NCBI RefSeq assembly: GCF_011634835.1
Contig: NZ_SIRP01000001.1
Location: 2,723,511 to 2,787,510 of the forward strand
Direction: 5' to 3'
DNA from: Isoptericola sp. BMS4
GTDB taxonomy: Bacteria > Actinomycetota > Actinomycetes > Actinomycetales > Cellulomonadaceae
Length of the DNA stretch: 64,000 bases
A program made the translations under genes and the position numbers. A model generated the notes under the pieces. It searched no databases. It had not been told where the DNA came from and saw nothing but the letters and a program-made list of their open reading frames with translations. Positions 1-7,511 of the stretch are shown one piece after another (the first letter of the stretch is position 1; every line of letters begins with the position of its first letter).

Positions 1-63
1 CAGCGGTAGCGCGCTTCCCTGACACGGAAGAGGTCACTGGTTCGATCCCAGTATCGCCCACCA
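1..63 (+). tRNA. tRNA-Val(GAC), 3' portion
   Basis: The window opens inside a tRNA. The anticodon arm cttccctGACacggaag gives anticodon GAC (valine). The T arm (ggttcgatccc) and the 3' acceptor strand atcgccc-a follow, and the genome encodes CCA at 61-63. The 5' acceptor strand and the start of the D arm lie outside the window. A strong hairpin follows directly. Confidence 0.93.
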
Positions 64-67
64 GCAC

Positions 68-101
68 GACGGCCCCCGGACCGCACGGTCCGGGGGCCGT
101 C
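68..101 (+). terminator. Intrinsic terminator-like hairpin after tRNA-Val
   Basis: A perfect 15-bp GC-rich stem (68-82 with 87-101) and a 4-nt loop sit 4 bases after the tRNA CCA end. There is no T-tract, as is usual for terminators in high-GC actinobacteria. Confidence 0.8.
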
Positions 102-148
102 GTCGTCCCCGCCGGTGGATGTCCGGCGGTCGGCGTACCGTCGGTCGC

Positions 149-475
149 ATGTGCCGCAACATCACCACGCTCCGCGGGCTCGAGCCGCCCGCCACCGACG
201 AGGAGATCCACGCCGCCGCCGAGCAGTTCGTCCGCAAGGTGACCGGCGTCCAGCGCTCCGCGAGCGCCGCGTCGCGCGAGCCGTGCGAGCAGGCGACCGA
301 CGAGATCGCCGAGGTCGTCACGCGCCTGCTGGGCGAGCTCCCGGCGCGCCGCCAGCCGCCGAAGACCGTCCCGCCGCTGCGGCGCGAGGAGGTCCAGGCG
401 CGCATCGCGGCCCGCCAGGCCGCCCGCGAGGAGCACGAGCGCCTGCACGAGCTCGGGATCGCCCACACGCACTGA
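149..475 (+). CDS. DUF2277 family protein
   Basis: A 108-residue protein starting MCRNITTLRGLEPPATDEEI, the hallmark N-terminus of the DUF2277 family, small cytosolic proteins of unknown function common in actinobacteria. The frame is open 10 codons further upstream, but homologues begin at the MCRNI methionine, so ATG 149 is chosen. The C-terminal half is charged and helical. The family is certain; the function is unknown. Confidence 0.88.
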   Translation: MCRNITTLRGLEPPATDEEIHAAAEQFVRKVTGVQRSASAASREPCEQATDEIAEVVTRLLGELPARRQPPKTVPPLRREEVQARIAARQAAREEHERLHELGIAHTH

Positions 476-518
476 GGCCCGGGCCCGCACGGCCCGGGGC
501 GGCCGTTAGGCTCGCCGC

Positions 519-821
519 GTGGACCACGACCTGCTGCCCCGTGACGAGCTGCCCACCGGCCCCGTGTCGGCCGCCATGCACCGCGCCAAGGCCGGCGCCC
601 GCGCGGACCACGTCACCGTCGGCCAGGCGCGTCTCGGCGCGGACGGCAGCGCCGAGATCGACTGCTCCTGCGGCATGGTCCTGACCAACGGCCCGGACTG
701 GTCGCTCGACGAGCACATCCGCCTCCACCGGGCGGAGGCGCGCTACGTCGCGCTGAGCCGTGTCGCGCCGGCCGGAATGCCCCGGCTGATCCCCGTGGGC
801 GCCGACCGGCTGCCGCGCTGA
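519..821 (+). CDS. Conserved hypothetical protein
   Basis: A 100-residue protein with a GTG start. A -10-like hexamer TAGGCT lies at 507-512, so the mRNA is probably leaderless. The middle holds a CxC motif (IDCSCGMVL) followed by a conserved-looking WSLDEHIRLHR segment, which could be a degenerate metal site, but there is no complete zinc finger. I do not recognise a named family. It is probably real because start signal, length and codon use agree. Confidence 0.65.
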   Translation: MDHDLLPRDELPTGPVSAAMHRAKAGARADHVTVGQARLGADGSAEIDCSCGMVLTNGPDWSLDEHIRLHRAEARYVALSRVAPAGMPRLIPVGADRLPR

Positions 822-868
822 CCCCGCGACGCTGACCCCGCCACGACGACCCGGGCGCGCCACCGGAC

Positions 869-1120
869 CTAGAGCTCGTCGGGGTCGTCCCAGGAGATCC
901 CGCTGGAGGCGCCCTCGATCGGGTGCCGCTCGGTGGCCGACAACGACGCCGGAGCCTTGCTCGCGTCGCCCCCGGGCCGCGGGTCGCGGAACTCCCCCAC
1001 GATCCTCCGCGGCGCCAGCCTCGCCTGCGACGCGATCGACTCGTCCAACCGTTGGTCCGACTGCCCCGGACCGCCGTCCGGGGCCTCGTCCGACTCCCCC
1101 CGCTCCTCTGGGCTGCTCAT
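869..1120 (-). CDS. Small acidic hypothetical protein
   Basis: An 83-residue acidic, low-complexity protein with no recognisable domain. It starts MSSPEERGESDEAPDGGPGQ and ends SWDDPDEL. It reads away from the next gene. Upstream, on its own strand, lies an AT-rich patch (1168-1182) in otherwise very GC-rich DNA, which may hold its promoter or that of the opposite gene. Disordered composition suggests a small accessory protein. Moderate confidence that it is expressed. Confidence 0.5.
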   Translation of the reverse strand: MSSPEERGESDEAPDGGPGQSDQRLDESIASQARLAPRRIVGEFRDPRPGGDASKAPASLSATERHPIEGASSGISWDDPDEL

Positions 1121-1225
1121 GGTCCATGCCTAGCAGGCCGTGCCACATCTCGCCCTCGCTTGGCACACTATTTATTCCTCCGCGGTCACGACGCCGGCAT
1201 CCCCGGCCGTGGCTACAGTGGGCCG

Positions 1226-2914
1226 GTGACCACCGCCGACGCCGCGATCGACGTACGGGCCGCGCTCGCGCCCCCGCCCGCCACCCCGAGGTCCGCGGAA
1301 CCCTGGCCCGGTCACCGGCCGATCGTCTGGGCCCCGCGGGCCCGCACCGTCGACGTCGTCCTCCCCCGGCCGGACGGCGGCGCCGACCTGCACCCGATGC
1401 GCCTCGTCGGCGCCCACGAGCCCGGGTACTGGCGCGCCGACGAGGCGCTGCCCACCGGCACCGACTACTGCTACTCCGTGGACGGCGGCTCCCCCGTCCC
1501 CGACCCCTGCAGCCCCTCCCTGCCCGCCGGCGTGCACGGCCCGTCGCGCGTCGTCGACCACTCCTTCGCCTGGACCGACGCCCGCTGGCGGGGCCGCGAG
1601 CTCGACCGGACGGCGCTCCTGCACCTCGACGTCGCGACCGCCACGCCCGAGGGAACCCTCGACGCCGCGACCCGGCTGCTCGACGACGTCGCGGCCCTCG
1701 GCGTGGACGGCGTCGAGCTCGCCCCCGTCGCCGCGTTCGACCCGACGCAGGGCCCCGCGTCCGGCGTCCGGCTGTTCGCCGTCCACGAGCCCTACGGCGG
1801 CCCGCACGCCCTGCAGCGGTTCGTCGACGCCGCGCACGCCCGGGACCTCGCCGTCGTCCTCGACGTCCCGCACCGCTGGGCCGTCGCCGACGGCCTGGGG
1901 CTGCACACCTTCGGCCCGTACGCGTCCGGCTCGCGGCTCGGTCCGCGCGCCGGCGCCCCGGCCGCCGTGCGCGACAGCCCCCGGATCAACCTCGACGGCA
2001 GCGGGTGCCGCGGCCCGCGCGACTTCCTCGTCGCGGACGCCGCGCGCTGGTTCCGCGACTTCCACCTCGACGGCCTGCTGCTCGACGTGGAGGCCCTCCT
2101 GGACCGCTCCCCCGTCCCCCTGCTCGGCGAGCTCGCCGAGCACGTACGGAACCTCGAGGAGCAGCTCGGGCGACGGCTGGACCTCCTCACCGACGGCCCC
2201 GGTCGCAGCGACCGGCTGGTGCGTGCCGTCCACGGCCTCCTCTCGGAGCCGGGGCGCGACCACGTCCAGGCCCTGCGGCTGCTCTCGCGGGAGACCTTCG
2301 CCACGGACGGGACGGAGAGCACCGCGGCACGGCTGCCCCCGAGCGCCCGCCGGGCACGCCGGGCGACCCGGCGCGCCTCGTCCCTCGTCGTCGGGGACCT
2401 GACCCGCCTGCCGGGAGCCACCCGCGCCGCGCCGTGGTCGCCCGCCGACGACACCCCGAGCGCGCCGGAACCCTCAGCGACGGGCCACGACGACGAGCGT
2501 GCCTGCCTGCTCGCGTTCGCCGTCCTCGCCGGGACCACCACCGTCCTGGACGCCGAGCACGCCCCGGTGGGTCACGACGACGGCCCGGCACGGCGCCTCG
2601 TGGAGTGGACGAGGCGGCTGCTGGCCCTGCGACCGACCGTGGTCGCGCAGACCGGGCAGCCGCTCGAGCTGCACGTCGACCACCACGCCGGGAGCCGCGC
2701 CGGGAGCCCGGCGCTGCTCGCCCGGCGGGGCGACACCGCCCTCGCCGTGGGGCTGGGCGACGCTCCCGCGCGGATCGACCTCGCGCTCCTGCCCGGCCAC
2801 CCGCACCAGTGGCAGCCGGTGGCGTCGTGGGACCCGGACCGGACCCGGACGGCGGCCGCCCGGCTCGTCGTGCCCGACCGCGTGCCCGTGGTGCTGCGCC
2901 GCCAGGACGGCTGA
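1226..2914 (+). CDS. TreZ-like GH13 family protein, catalytic residues degenerate
   Basis: A 562-residue protein collinear with malto-oligosyltrehalose trehalohydrolase (TreZ): an N-terminal CBM48-like beta domain (about 1-100), a barrel with VHEPYGGPHALQRFVDAAH and INLDGSG blocks, and a C-terminal beta domain. The GH13 signatures are eroded. Region I reads DVPHRW instead of DVVYNH. Region II reads DGLLLD instead of DGLRLD, keeping the nucleophile Asp but losing the paired Arg. The acid/base Glu block LIAES is LLTDG. The NHD of region IV is absent, replaced by an Arg-rich linker. No treY or treX lies nearby. GTG 1226 is chosen because TACAGT sits at 1214-1219 (leaderless). It is probably a non-catalytic glucan-binding relative. 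Confidence 0.75.
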   Translation: MTTADAAIDVRAALAPPPATPRSAEPWPGHRPIVWAPRARTVDVVLPRPDGGADLHPMRLVGAHEPGYWRADEALPTGTDYCYSVDGGSPVPDPCSPSLPAGVHGPSRVVDHSFAWTDARWRGRELDRTALLHLDVATATPEGTLDAATRLLDDVAALGVDGVELAPVAAFDPTQGPASGVRLFAVHEPYGGPHALQRFVDAAHARDLAVVLDVPHRWAVADGLGLHTFGPYASGSRLGPRAGAPAAVRDSPRINLDGSGCRGPRDFLVADAARWFRDFHLDGLLLDVEALLDRSPVPLLGELAEHVRNLEEQLGRRLDLLTDGPGRSDRLVRAVHGLLSEPGRDHVQALRLLSRETFATDGTESTAARLPPSARRARRATRRASSLVVGDLTRLPGATRAAPWSPADDTPSAPEPSATGHDDERACLLAFAVLAGTTTVLDAEHAPVGHDDGPARRLVEWTRRLLALRPTVVAQTGQPLELHVDHHAGSRAGSPALLARRGDTALAVGLGDAPARIDLALLPGHPHQWQPVASWDPDRTRTAAARLVVPDRVPVVLRRQDG

Positions 2915-2916
2915 CG

Positions 2917-4050
2917 CTAGACGGTCGGCGTCCGCGCGTCGCCGTCCCCGACGGCGAGGCGCCGCCCCTCCTCCGCGAGCGCGCCGAGGCGCGACAGCGC
3001 CCGGTAGTACTTCTTGCGGTACCCGCCACGCAGCATCTCGGGCGTGAACAGGTCCGAGCGGCCCCCGGCCGCCACGCCGCCCAGGAGCACGGGCACGTCC
3101 CGGTCGTACAGCCGGTCGACGAGGACGACGAGGCGCAGCGCGACCTCCTGCCGCGTCACCGGGCGCACGTCCGTCAGGGCCACGAGCTCGACGCCGTCGA
3201 GCAGCGCCCCGTACCGGCTGGGGTGCACGGTCGCCAGGTGCGCGAGGAGGTCGTCGAACGCGTCGAGCACCGCTCCCGGGTGGGCCGCCGCGGCGCGCGC
3301 CACGACGTCGCCCGCCAGGGGCGCGGACTCGGTGACCACGGCGCGGTGCCGGTAGTCCTCGCCGTCGACGCGCATCACCTCGAAGCGGGCGGAGAGCGCC
3401 TGGATCTCGCGCAGGAAGTCCTCGGCGGCGAAGCGTCCCTCCCCCAGCGCGTCCGGCAGGGTGTTCGACGTCGCGGCCAGCGCCACGCCGCGGTCGGCGA
3501 GCTCGCGCAGCAGTCGGGACATCAGCACGGTGTCGCCCGGGTCGTCGAGCTCGAACTCGTCGATGCACACCAGCCGGCGGGTCGCGAGGGCCTCGACGGT
3601 GGGCAGGAAGCCCAGCGCCCCGACGAGGTTCGTGTACTCCACGAACGTGCCGTACGCGACGGACCCCTCACCGAGCCGCTCGGTGACGGCGTGGGCGAGG
3701 GAGGTGAGCAGGTGCGTCTTGCCGACGCCGAAGCCGCCGTCGAGGTACACGGCCGGGGTGGGGCGACGGCGGCCCAGCAGCGCGCGCAGCCCGCTGGCCG
3801 GGGGCGTCGCGACCTCGTCGGCGACCTCCTGGAGCCGGGCGAGCGTGGCGCCCTGGCTCGGGTGCGCGGGGTCGGCGCGGTAGGTGGCGAACCGTGCGCG
3901 CGCGAAGTGCCGCGGGGGCACCAGGTCGGCCAGGAGCCGGCCGGGTGACACGGACGGGCGCACCGACGTCAGCGACGCCACGGTCGCGGCGTCCTGCGTC
4001 GACGCGTCCGGGGTGCGTCCGGCGCCGGGCTGATGCTGCGTGAGTGTCAC
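2917..4050 (-). CDS. zapE: Cell division protein ZapE (AFG1-like AAA+ ATPase)
   Basis: A 377-residue P-loop ATPase of the AFG1/ZapE family. The Walker A motif is DGGFGVGKTHLL, Walker B is LVCIDEFELDD, and a sensor-like ATSNTLPD follows, as usual in the family. In E. coli ZapE acts on the Z-ring; mitochondrial AFG1 supports protein turnover; the actinobacterial role is less clear. The start is GTG 4050 (VTLTQHQPG); the frame stays open upstream, but homology begins after it. The gene converges with the TreZ-like gene (2 bp apart) and diverges from the reductase at 4088, sharing a short promoter region. Confidence 0.88.
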   Translation of the reverse strand: MTLTQHQPGAGRTPDASTQDAATVASLTSVRPSVSPGRLLADLVPPRHFARARFATYRADPAHPSQGATLARLQEVADEVATPPASGLRALLGRRRPTPAVYLDGGFGVGKTHLLTSLAHAVTERLGEGSVAYGTFVEYTNLVGALGFLPTVEALATRRLVCIDEFELDDPGDTVLMSRLLRELADRGVALAATSNTLPDALGEGRFAAEDFLREIQALSARFEVMRVDGEDYRHRAVVTESAPLAGDVVARAAAAHPGAVLDAFDDLLAHLATVHPSRYGALLDGVELVALTDVRPVTRQEVALRLVVLVDRLYDRDVPVLLGGVAAGGRSDLFTPEMLRGGYRKKYYRALSRLGALAEEGRRLAVGDGDARTPTV

Positions 4051-4087
4051 GACCCACCAGCGTACGCCCGCACCTAGGCTGCCCGGT

Positions 4088-4870
4088 GTGACCTCCGACA
4101 CCGAGACGCCCGACGTCCCGCTCGACCTGCTGGTGCCGTCCGCCGAGCGGCTCGGCCCCGACCCGGCCGAGCAGCGCCTCGCCGCCCTGTATGCGACCGG
4201 CGGCGGGCGGCACGTGCGGGCCAACATGATCAGCACGGTCGACGGCGGGGCGTGGGGCGCCGACCACCTGTCCGGCTCCATCAACGACGCGGCCGACTGG
4301 CGGGTGTTCCGGGTGCTGCGCGCGCTGGCCGACGTCGTGCTGGTCGGGGCCGGCACGGCCCGCGCGGAGGGCTACCGCGCGCTGCGTCGCCCCCGCGGGC
4401 CCGCGGGCGCCGTGCCCGGTCCGCTGGAGCTCGCGCTGGTCACCCGCACGGGGCGGCTGCCGGAGGAGCTGACGGCCACCTCGCCGCTGGTGGTCACCAC
4501 CCGGCAGGGGGCGCGGGCGATCGGCGCGGCGGTGCCGCCGGACCGGGTGGTCGTCGCCGAGGGGCCCCGCACCGCCCCCGGCGAGGTCGACCTCGCCGCC
4601 GGTCTCGACGCGCTGGCCGACCGCGGCCTGGCCGCCGTCCTGTGCGAGGGCGGCCCGCACCTGCTGGAGGCGATGCTGCGGGCCGGCCTCGTGGACGACC
4701 TGTGCGTGACCACCAGCCCGCGACTGGTGGGGGCGGGGCCGGGCCGGATCGTCGCGGGCGCGGGCGGCCCCGGCCCGGCGGCCGGGGATCGGCCCGCCCG
4801 CCTCGGGCACCTGCTGCACGCGCCCGGGACGGGCACGCTGCTGGCCCGCTGGGAGCTGCGGTCCGCGTGA
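4088..4870 (+). CDS. Pyrimidine reductase family protein (RibD C-terminal domain)
   Basis: A 260-residue protein made of a single RibD-C/DHFR-like reductase domain. It shows MISTVDGGAWG at the substrate/NADPH site, DVVLVGAGTARAEGY, and the CEGGPHLLEAML block typical of 5-amino-6-(5-phosphoribosylamino)uracil reductases. The deaminase half of RibD is absent and no other riboflavin genes are near, so it may be a stand-alone NADPH reductase for another pyrimidine-like substrate. TAGGCT at 4075-4080 lies 7 bp before GTG 4088, which points to a leaderless transcript and fixes the start. Confidence 0.85.
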   Translation: MTSDTETPDVPLDLLVPSAERLGPDPAEQRLAALYATGGGRHVRANMISTVDGGAWGADHLSGSINDAADWRVFRVLRALADVVLVGAGTARAEGYRALRRPRGPAGAVPGPLELALVTRTGRLPEELTATSPLVVTTRQGARAIGAAVPPDRVVVAEGPRTAPGEVDLAAGLDALADRGLAAVLCEGGPHLLEAMLRAGLVDDLCVTTSPRLVGAGPGRIVAGAGGPGPAAGDRPARLGHLLHAPGTGTLLARWELRSA

Positions 4871-4909
4871 CGCCTCGCGCGCGCTCGGTCACGTCGTTAC
4901 CGTGCTCCC

Positions 4910-5419
4910 ATGCCGACCACCATCATCCTCACCGAGGACGCGCTCACCGACGCCGACGTGGAGCACGTGCTCTCGCTGCATGCCGGGGACGCCCAGACCG
5001 AGACGCCGGAGTACCACGTCCTGGTCCCCCAGGACACCGACCACAACGTCGTGGCCGCGATCATCGACCACCTGTGGTCGGGCGAGCTGCGGGAGGCCGG
5101 CGAGGACCTGGTCGGCAGGGAGCCCACACCGGACGAGGCGAAGGTCACCGCGGCCGAGAGGCTCGAGCGCTCCCTCGCGCTGCTGCACGGCGCCGGCGCC
5201 ACGGCGCGCGGCGCGGTGACGCAGGAGGACCCGATCCCCGCGCTCGCGACCGCCGTCGCCGACCACGGCGGCCCCGACGACGTCCAGGACATCGTGGTGG
5301 TCACGTACCCGCACGTCGTCGAGGACACGCTGCGCCGCGACTGGGCGTCGCGGGCGCGCGAGCACCTCCACGCGCCGGTCCTGCACCTGTACGCGGGGAC
5401 GAGCGCTCTGGGCGACTGA
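4910..5419 (+). CDS. Conserved actinobacterial hypothetical protein
   Basis: A 169-residue acidic, cytosolic protein starting MPTTIILTEDALTDADVEHV. The alternating strands and helices (YHVLVPQD, DIVVVTYPHVVEDTL, APVLHLYAG) suggest a small Rossmann-like fold similar to universal stress proteins, but no ATP-binding signature is clear. TACCGT at 4897-4902 is placed for a leaderless start at ATG 4910. It converges with the racemase gene 25 bp away. Function unknown. Confidence 0.75.
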   Translation: MPTTIILTEDALTDADVEHVLSLHAGDAQTETPEYHVLVPQDTDHNVVAAIIDHLWSGELREAGEDLVGREPTPDEAKVTAAERLERSLALLHGAGATARGAVTQEDPIPALATAVADHGGPDDVQDIVVVTYPHVVEDTLRRDWASRAREHLHAPVLHLYAGTSALGD

Positions 5420-5443
5420 GCTCGCGAGCGACCGTGGGGCGGG

Positions 5444-6220
5444 TCAGCGCACGCGGTGGCCGGCGGTGGTGACGGTGGCGCGCACCAGCTCGTCCATCGA
5501 GTCGAGGAAGGGGTCCTCGTCGAGCAGGTCGTGGTCGACGGCGGCCACGGACAGCTCCGTGCACCCGAGCACGACCACCGAGGCGCCCCGCTCGACCAGC
5601 CGGCCGGCGACCGCCCGCAGCGCGTCGGGGTCCGCGGGCCGCCCCGCCTTGACCTGGTCGTAGATCACCGTGTTGACGATCGTCTGGTCGTCCTCGTCCG
5701 GCACCACGACGTCGACGCCGGCCGCCCCGAAGGCGTCGTCGTACACCCGCGAGGCGACCGTGCCGGCGGTGGCGAGCAGCCCCACGCGGGCCAGGCCGGG
5801 CACGCGCTCGCGCGCCGCGGCGACCGTCACGTCGATGATCGACACGAAGGGCGTGCTGACGGCGTCGAGCACCTGCTGGGTGAAGTAGTGGGCCGTGTTG
5901 CACGGCATCACGAGGAACCGCACGCCGAACGCCTCGAGCCGGCGTGCGTCGCGGGCCAGCACCGGTCCCGGGTCGGCCGACGACGTGCCGAGCACGAAGT
6001 CGGTCCGGTCCGGGATCGTCGCGTGGTTGAGCACGACCATGTCCACGTGGTCCTGGTCGCGGGACGCGTCGGTCCGCTCGACCACGCGCTGCAGGAAGTA
6101 GGCGGTGGCCAGCGGGCCGACGCCGCCGAGCACCCCGACGGGCAGGTCGCCGTCCCCGGCCGGAGCGGTGCCGGGCCCCCTGCCCGCCGTCGTGCCGGCC
6201 GCCGTCGCGTCCGCGCTCAC
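5444..6220 (-). CDS. Aspartate/glutamate racemase family protein
   Basis: A 258-residue cofactor-independent racemase of the Asp/Glu/hydantoin family. The two catalytic cysteines are visible in MPCNTAHYF and VLGCTELS, and the N-terminal substrate loop in VGVLGGVGPLATAYFL; the last resembles aspartate racemase more than MurI. It interconverts L- and D-amino acids in the cytosol. It is the last gene of the gnd-ligase-ligase-racemase operon, with its GTG start 7 bp after the preceding stop. The context suggests it supplies D-aspartate (or D-glutamate) to the neighbouring ATP-grasp ligases, as racD does beside asl in Enterococcus faecium. Confidence 0.87.
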   Translation of the reverse strand: MSADATAAGTTAGRGPGTAPAGDGDLPVGVLGGVGPLATAYFLQRVVERTDASRDQDHVDMVVLNHATIPDRTDFVLGTSSADPGPVLARDARRLEAFGVRFLVMPCNTAHYFTQQVLDAVSTPFVSIIDVTVAAARERVPGLARVGLLATAGTVASRVYDDAFGAAGVDVVVPDEDDQTIVNTVIYDQVKAGRPADPDALRAVAGRLVERGASVVVLGCTELSVAAVDHDLLDEDPFLDSMDELVRATVTTAGHRVR

Positions 6221-6227
6221 CGGCGGG

Positions 6228-7511
6228 TCACTCGCCCTTCCAGGCCAGCGCCCGGGAGGCCGCCACCGGGAAGTGGCGGGCGTACTTGCGGAACTGGTTG
6301 AGCTGCGAGACCAGCAGGTAGGCGACCCGGCGCGGGTCGGTCTCCTTGCGGTACCACAGGGGGTTGCTCGCCCGCCGGGCCAGCTGCAGGCGACGGGTGC
6401 GCGACCGCAGCGCCGGGTCGACGAGGTAGCGACGCAGCAGCGTCCCCGGCAGCACCGTGTAGAGGTGCTCCGTGGTCAGCTCCCCCTCCGCAGTGAGCGG
6501 CGTCTCGGCGCCGAGCACGGCCCGCGGGTCCGGGTCGAGCCCGCGCACATGCTCGTGCACGTAGAACTTCACCGGGTTCGCCCCCGTACCGGTCACGTAG
6601 TAGTTCGACCGGCCGAGCCGCGGGTTGAGCTCGAAGAAGACGTACCGCCCGTCGCGCGGGTCGTACTTGAGGTCGAAGTTCGCCACGCCGGTCCAGCCCA
6701 CGTGCTCCAGCAGACGCCGGGCCTGCTCGACGACCTCGTGCTGCGTGCCCGTGATGATCCCGGCGGGGTTGCCGAGCGCGCCCGGGGCGTGCTCCTCGAG
6801 CAGCACGTGCCCGAAGGAGGAGAACCGCACCTTGCCGTTCGCGTCGCTGTAGCAGGTGAGGATCCGCATCCCCGAGTCGTCTCCGGGGATGTAGTCCTGG
6901 ACGACGAACGCCCCCGTGTAGCCGGCGTCGCGCACCCGGCCGAGCAGCTCGACCAGCTCGGCGCGCGAGTCGACGAGGAAGACCTTCTTCTTCCCGGCGA
7001 ACTCCACGTCGTGGTAGGCCGCCGTGCTGGCCGCCTTGGCGATGACGGGGAAGGTCAGGCCGCTGGTGTCCGGCTCGGCGCCGGCCGCGACGTCGTGCAC
7101 CACCGTGGTGGGGTGCGCGATCCCGAGCTCCGCGCACAGGGCGCCGAACTCCTCCTTGTCGGTGAGGCGGTGCAGCAGATCGGCCCCCACGTACGGGATC
7201 GTGTACCGGTCCTCCAGGCGGTCGCGCTGCTCCACGAGGGCGCGCACCAGCCAGTCTGCCGAGGCCACGGCCACGAGGTCGGCGTCGGGGTGCTGGTCCG
7301 CGATCGCGCGCAGCCTGGCCACGATCGCGTCCGGCTCGTCGATCCGCGGCTCGGCCACGTGGGTGAGTATCCGCGAGTGCCGCACCAGTCCGGTCGACTG
7401 GCCGGACACGACGACGGACCGCACGCCGTACGCCTCGTGGAACGCGCGGGCGAGGCTGTACGCCCCGATGTCCCCGCCGAGGACGACGGGCTGAAGACGA
7501 CGTGTGCTCAC
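6228..7511 (-). CDS. ATP-grasp carboxylate-amine ligase, D-aspartate ligase-like (copy 2)
   Basis: A 427-residue ATP-grasp ligase. The N-terminal PVVLGGDIGAYSLARAFHE is very like the opening of D-aspartate ligase (Asl). The ATP-grasp core shows FPVIAKAAS and the metal-binding FFELNPRLGRSNYY. Such enzymes couple an amino acid carboxylate to an amine with ATP hydrolysis, in Asl D-Asp to the Lys side chain of the peptidoglycan precursor. Its GTG start overlaps the stop of copy 1 by 4 bp (GTGA), indicating translational coupling. It is paralogous to copy 1 but clearly diverged, so the two probably use different substrates. The exact substrate cannot be read from sequence. Confidence 0.82.
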   Translation of the reverse strand: MSTRRLQPVVLGGDIGAYSLARAFHEAYGVRSVVVSGQSTGLVRHSRILTHVAEPRIDEPDAIVARLRAIADQHPDADLVAVASADWLVRALVEQRDRLEDRYTIPYVGADLLHRLTDKEEFGALCAELGIAHPTTVVHDVAAGAEPDTSGLTFPVIAKAASTAAYHDVEFAGKKKVFLVDSRAELVELLGRVRDAGYTGAFVVQDYIPGDDSGMRILTCYSDANGKVRFSSFGHVLLEEHAPGALGNPAGIITGTQHEVVEQARRLLEHVGWTGVANFDLKYDPRDGRYVFFELNPRLGRSNYYVTGTGANPVKFYVHEHVRGLDPDPRAVLGAETPLTAEGELTTEHLYTVLPGTLLRRYLVDPALRSRTRRLQLARRASNPLWYRKETDPRRVAYLLVSQLNQFRKYARHFPVAASRALAWKGE

